DNA of 64,000 nt from Ananas comosus. Lineage: Eukaryota; Streptophyta; Magnoliopsida; Poales; Bromeliaceae. The stretch is taken from the NCBI RefSeq assembly GCF_001540865.1, contig NC_033632.1, positions 6,760,141 through 6,824,140 of the forward strand. The letters run 5' to 3'. Numbering within the stretch: the first letter of the stretch is position 1; each line of letters opens with the position of its first letter. The notes beneath the pieces were generated by a model. That model did not search any database and had not been told where the DNA came from. It was given only the letters and a program-made list of their open reading frames with translations. A program made the position numbers and the translations under genes. Positions 59,097 through 64,000 of this stretch are shown one piece after another.

Positions 59097-60280
59097 GGAC
59101 TTTTTTCGAAAATAACCCTCTGAAATTTTGTAATTGGCAAAATAACCCTCTGAAAATTTTATTTGTGAAACTAACCCTCCTCTCGCCACCTCAGCCGCCA
59201 CCTCAGCATTTCTCATAAAGACGGTGACTCGTTCACCGTCTCTTGAAGATAGTAAATCGGTAAATCGTTAACCGTCTTCTCTAGGCGTGGACCCTTCACC
59301 GCCTTCTCAGCAATTCCCCACGTATCAGCGCCTTCGCAGCAATTCGACGAGAAGACGGTGACTCGTTTACCGTCTTAACAAAGGCAGTGAATCGTTCACC
59401 GCCTTATCTAGGTGTACACCATTCGCCGCATTCGCAGTGTTGCCCCCGCCCAAATAAGACGGTGACTTGTCCACCGTCTTTACTGAATCTTGAAGACGGT
59501 AAGTAGTTCACCGTCTTCTCTAGGCGTGGAACCTCCACCCCCTTCTCAGCAATTCCCCGCGTATTACCGCCTTCTCAGCAATTCGCCGCGGAGAAGATGG
59601 TGACTCGTTTACCTCTTTAAGAAAGATGGTAAGTCGTTTACCGCCTTATCTAGGCAGCAAATCCGCCCGACAGCGGGGTAGCATAGATAAGACGGTGAAT
59701 CGTTCACCGTCTTAGTTAAGACGGTCAATGGTTTTTCGCCTTATCTGAGCAAGTTTACCGCCTTCAGTGTAGAACTCCACCCAGCCTAATTTCGCCAAGT
59801 CCTCGAGAGAGGGGCTAAAACACAGATAAGACGGTGACTCGTTCACCGCCTTAACAAAGCCGGTGAATCGTCTACTGTCTTATCTAGGCGTAAACCAATG
59901 CCAGGACTTAGCCGTTTTTCCTCCGGTTTTGTGTATTTGCATTAAAGACGGTGAATGGTTCACCGTCTTTAGTGCAAACAGCAGCAGCTGCTGTTTTAAG
60001 CTTGATTTTAAAGAAAATTTCAACAACTTTGACGCAAGTTTTTTCACGATAACAAATTTTTCAACAAGAAACACAAGATCACGAGTGGAATAACAAGATA
60101 CAATCAACAATATAAAAATATCAAAAAAAACTCCGAGAAATATACAAATATGCACTAAATTAAGTATTATATAATATTATACAAAGTTTAAGTTATCTAA
60201 ATCAAAAATATACAATCAGCCTCTCGATCGTCCTCTCCCTCGACGTCCTCGGCCACGTCCTCGTGCACGGCCACGTCCAC
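59097..60280 (-). mobile_element. Truncated relative of the palindrome-bearing MULE
   Basis: GGACTTTTTTCGAAAATAAC starts a terminal repeat like that at 16149. A palindrome array (GGTGACTCGTTCACC and variants) follows from about 59215 to 59980. After ~240 bp of AT-rich DNA, the minus strand encodes the Arg-Gly-rich PMD C-terminus and then stops abruptly at 60280. This is the right end of a related element in inverse orientation; the rest is missing. Confidence 0.8.
60216..60280 (-). pseudogene. PMD gene C-terminal remnant
   Basis: Minus-strand codons RGRARGRGRGRRGRGRSRG, then TGA at 60216-60218, nearly the same as the tail at 39020-39088. Only about 20 codons remain. Confidence 0.75.
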
Positions 60281-60309
60281 AAAAGAGAGAGATAAGTGAA
60301 GCAGACTGT

Positions 60310-61450
60310 CATTTTTTGTCTGTCCACTAGTCACCTAAATCACATCAAAACCACCATATTGCTCTCGCAAGTCGACGACAAAGCCAACATCGATGATCTG
60401 CTCCATTTCCACATTCGGGCATCTAGCCGACTCTTAAACTTTGCTTCAGCAGGTACTTTGATGCGTCGGCCTCTTACGCTGTTGACAAGTCAGATCATCT
60501 GTTGGGCCACTCTGTGCTCAATTGTCCCTTCTCATTCCATTCCACCAAAATTGAGTCCTTTAAATCCTTATACATCTTGGTTCCACGGGTGAACCGTATA
60601 AGGGAATCAAGTGAGCCCTCTTCAAATGTCCTCCTCCGATCTCCAGCAATCCAATAAGGTACACACAATCGCGTTCCATGTACCGGCAATAACCCTAACT
60701 GTCACCGCAAAGTCCTCGCGACCTGTCCCTCTGAAGCTGCTCTCGAATCCTCGTACAAGTGTCGGGTCTCTCGACTCTGTGTTTCTCTAAATTCCTATTC
60801 CAACTAGAGTGCTACAAGATCATAGTAACATCAGTCTCCTAGCTAATCCAGGGACTTACTCTAAGCCTTAAGCCGCCGCAGCTCCTCGAGTAACATCCTT
60901 GGAGTGATCAACATGCTCACAATCTACACTGCCTTCCTGCTCAACGCATCTGCACACATTCGCCTCTGCCGGGATAGAACGATACTAAATATCATAGTCC
61001 TGTCAGGCACTCCAATCACCTGGCCTGCCTGAGATGCAACTCTTTTGGTGTGAACAGATATCTTGAGACGTTTTTATGATCAGTAAACCCGTCCAAGCTG
61101 CTCGACGTACAAAGTAATGCATGCACACTTTACTTCAGAAAGTCAAAGATACTGCGGCAAAGTCCTTAGTCGATGCGTAGGGTAATTCTCTCATACCTTT
61201 AACTTCGTCGAGAGCATTAAGATTACCCTACCATGCTGCATCACACTACAACCATGCCACTGTGGCATGCATCATGTAATCTACAAATCCTTCGCCCCAT
61301 CCAGAGGGAGGGGCAAGATAGGAGCCGGATGTCAACACTCTGTCTCAACTCATCAAGTCTCTATGCAATCCTCTACGTCCAAATAAATCTATCCCCTTCG
61401 CCATCAATCGAGTGAGGTGTGGAAAGCTTCGCAAAGCCATTGCCACATAA
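60310..61450 (-). pseudogene. Heavily eroded Gypsy pol fragment
   Basis: Base by base this follows 31640-32790 of the Gypsy element (integrase H2C2 region to RNase H start). It has very many one- and two-base insertions and deletions, and no open frame survives. Recognisable pieces include TCCTTATACATCTTGGTTCC near 60565 and GTGTGGAAAGCTTCGCAAAG near 61416. Confidence 0.8.
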
Positions 61451-61467
61451 CGGACGTGGTAAATATT

Positions 61468-64000
61468 GTGACTGGCACTTGGACGATTTGCAAATGCGAG
61501 GTGTCGATGTTTTGGACAGGTGCCCTGATTTTTTCAGACTTTTGGCTGCGCGTTGACAGTGTCCGGACTCTATAGCTTGCATCGAGATAATTGTATGTAT
61601 TTTATGTAGCTAAGGTCACCAAAGTATTTGGACTTAGGCCCCTCGGATTGGCATTCTACAGCGAAAGTGTAACTCGTGACAGGTCGAGTGGCTGTACCGT
61701 TAACTTTTTGTACGGGTACACCCTTGTATGGTGTGTAACGGGACACTTGTATGCCGAAAATTTTCAAAACCCCGAGCCTCGGGTTTGCATTTTGTAAGGA
61801 TGTATAACCGATACTCTTCTCCGTACCGGTACACTTTGGCAGAATCTGAGCCAGTTTTGAACTGCAGGGGTTTTACGCAAATTGTGGCTCTCTATATTTA
61901 TCCCCCACGCCCTTGGGACTTCTTCCTGAAGCTTGGACAGCAAGAGAAGAGGTAAGGGAAGCCTCCCCTCCCCCTTTGATTTCTTTGGTTTTATTTAAAT
62001 TATGAGAGATTAAAAGCCTCTTTTTTGCTCCTTTTTTGGGGTGTTTGAGGCTTTTCACCATTGGATTGCTTGTTTATTGCTTGGTTGAGGGATGATCTTT
62101 GAGTTGTGAGACTTTGAGTTTGGTTGAAGCTCTAGAGGTAAGTGATTAGATCTTTTCTCTAGATTTGAATTTAGAGATTTCCATTGAAGATGACAACCCT
62201 AGATGGAAGGTTTTATGATTATTTTTGGGAATTTTTGATCTAGCGGCTTTGACCTAAATTGTTGATTATAACGCTTCCTTGGACTTGTAAATGGATAGGG
62301 ATTTGAGCTCTTTTGAGCTTGAGGAGAATTTTCCACACATTAGGTTGAGTTTTAAGCCTTTTGCTCAATTTGTAATTCTGATCTTATAGTCGATCGTAAG
62401 CCGTAATCTGTCGCTCAATTACTTTTAGCGGCATTTTGAGACTCGGAACACTATTGTTCGCGAACGAGGCTCCTGATCGCCGACGGTTCGGTGGGATGTT
62501 GACGCTAGCCACACAATGAGAAATTCTAATTCTGTCTTAATATAGATGCTTAAATGAAAAAGCATGCACATTCTTGTTTATTATGCGTAATTATTATGAT
62601 TTTTAGAATCTTAATAGAGGCGCTATGTGTATATATGATTAAATTTGGACCTCTTTTTAGTAAAGAGATAGCTTTTAGGCCCTATAGTGCATTTAGCATT
62701 TCTATATAATCGTGGTTCATGGTCCTTTATATGGTAATGAGTATTTGACTCATGCATTTATAACCTTAAGTTTTATTGAAACAATGGAATTTGACAAGAT
62801 TTGCATTTAGAAGTATGTGATCTAGAGAGCTAATGTCATTCAAGCCGGCATTGAGCTCGGGACCCCATGTGAAGAACCTATGGTATAGGCCATTGAGAGA
62901 TTTGGGATATAACATCTGAACATCAAATTTGCGCTTAACGTGTCATCAAGGGGCACTAAGCGTAGAAAGTTTGAAACTTCAAATTGTACTTAAAGTTAGA
63001 TCTTCGGTCTGCTAGGGACTATAACCATGTTAGAGACATGAGATGTGATATTGAGATCTTGTACTACGCTCTGCTTGCATTTGTGCTCAATTCGCATATA
63101 GCTGTTAGGGCGCCCCTACAAGCCGGCACTGTCCGGAGTTAGCCTACCGACCTATGGTTCGATCGTAGCGTTATTGAGAAGACTACGCTCCGGTAGTCGA
63201 GGGACAGACAATCAGAGTAGGGATGTTGGGTAATACCAATGGCACTTTAGCAGGCGACACTGCTGGACTACCTTTGGTAAGGTCTTAGTAAATGAAAATC
63301 GCCACGGGGTGAGAGAGGTGGTTAATCATATCTAATAGTCTAGTTAGTTGAATGACATTTATAATGCTTTTGCATAGAGGTCGAGCATTAGTATACTTGA
63401 TAGTCTCTTTTGGCATAAAGCATACTTGGTTGCTCAAGACAGATACGATGCATAATGTATTCATAAAGGTTAATGATTTACTATTTTGATAATCATAGAT
63501 GTACATCACCTTAATCGTTTATACTGAGTTTGGTAATTTAGCATTTTAATTAGCTTTCATATCTCAGTCATTCATGACTATTATTATTGTAGCTTATCCT
63601 TTTCTTTTGGGGCCTTAGTGCGGTGCATGAGCTTGAGGTCGAGTATTCCAACTGGGAACTATAATTAATAGTTCTCACGCCCTTTTCATCGATATTTTTC
63701 AGGAGCTTCCATAGCAGGATAAAGGCCAGGAGCGCGGCGACGGGAGTTTACTTACGAGCTAGCTTCCTTCGATAGGACGAGTGTGCTAGTGGTCTATCCT
63801 TCGTCATGTCTTATTTATTTGAGTCGAGAGTTGAGGTGTTACTAGTGTACTAGAGTCACCATTTTTGTACTAGAGAACAGTTATTGTACTTACTTTGACT
63901 CCTTTATTGTCTCGCTTACTCCTGTTATTTTGTGTAGTTATGTTATGAACATATATCTCGCTCGATATCATTAGTTTGCTAGATTAATGTTCACTTCTTT
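61468..64000 (+). mobile_element. LTR-like segment, runs off the window
   Basis: AACTGGGAACTATAATTAAT at about 63649 and TTCTCACGCCC are the inverse of the conserved LTR block near 5588. A TATA-like CTATATTTAT lies near 61892, and GTACCGGTAC variants occur at 61695-61840. Orientation is opposite to the other Gypsy LTRs here. The start is uncertain and the end is not in the window. Confidence 0.5.

Overview
The window looks like a chromosomal segment of a monocot nuclear genome. It carries intron-containing plant genes with GT-AG splice sites, Ty3/Gypsy and SIRE-like Copia-type LTR retrotransposons, MULE, hAT, CACTA and Tourist-type DNA elements, and a fragment of plastid DNA. The species cannot be named from sequence alone. 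A non-grass monocot such as pineapple is only an impression.

Two intact host genes can be assembled exon by exon on the + strand. The first (2546-4572, three exons) encodes a 378-residue plant C2H2 zinc-finger protein with the conserved C-terminal region that is described as PARP-like in this family. The second (43047-57598, six exons) encodes a 423-residue MRS2/CorA-type magnesium transporter homologue. Its Gly-Met-Asn selectivity signature reads Ser-Ile-Asn. Its 3.3-kb second intron and 8.3-kb fourth intron are filled with transposon debris.

The rest is mobile DNA. From 1 to 16 kb there are Tourist, CACTA and other MITEs, a 3.0-kb solo LTR with a perfect 5-bp target duplication, an array of small elements each sitting in (TA)n tracts, and a decayed piece of plastid rpoB.

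From 16149 to 42729 lies one very large nested element. The outer frame is a MULE with a perfect 9-bp target duplication, terminal repeats built from arrays of about 26-bp palindromes, and a gene joining a MuDR-type N-terminal segment to a plant mobile domain (PMD). It has been hit by a Tourist MITE (17487-18168), a non-autonomous SIRE-like element with gag and envelope-like genes but no pol (18610-26528), a chromovirus-type Gypsy element (28237-38183) and, inside its right terminal repeat, a second MULE (40071-42710). That second MULE captured the 5' half of a DEAD-box helicase gene and itself holds an LTR fragment and a hAT MITE.

After the MRS2 gene (57.6-64 kb) come a truncated relative of the palindrome-bearing MULE, a badly eroded Gypsy pol fragment and an LTR-like segment that runs off the right edge. 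All transposon genes seen carry stops or frameshifts.
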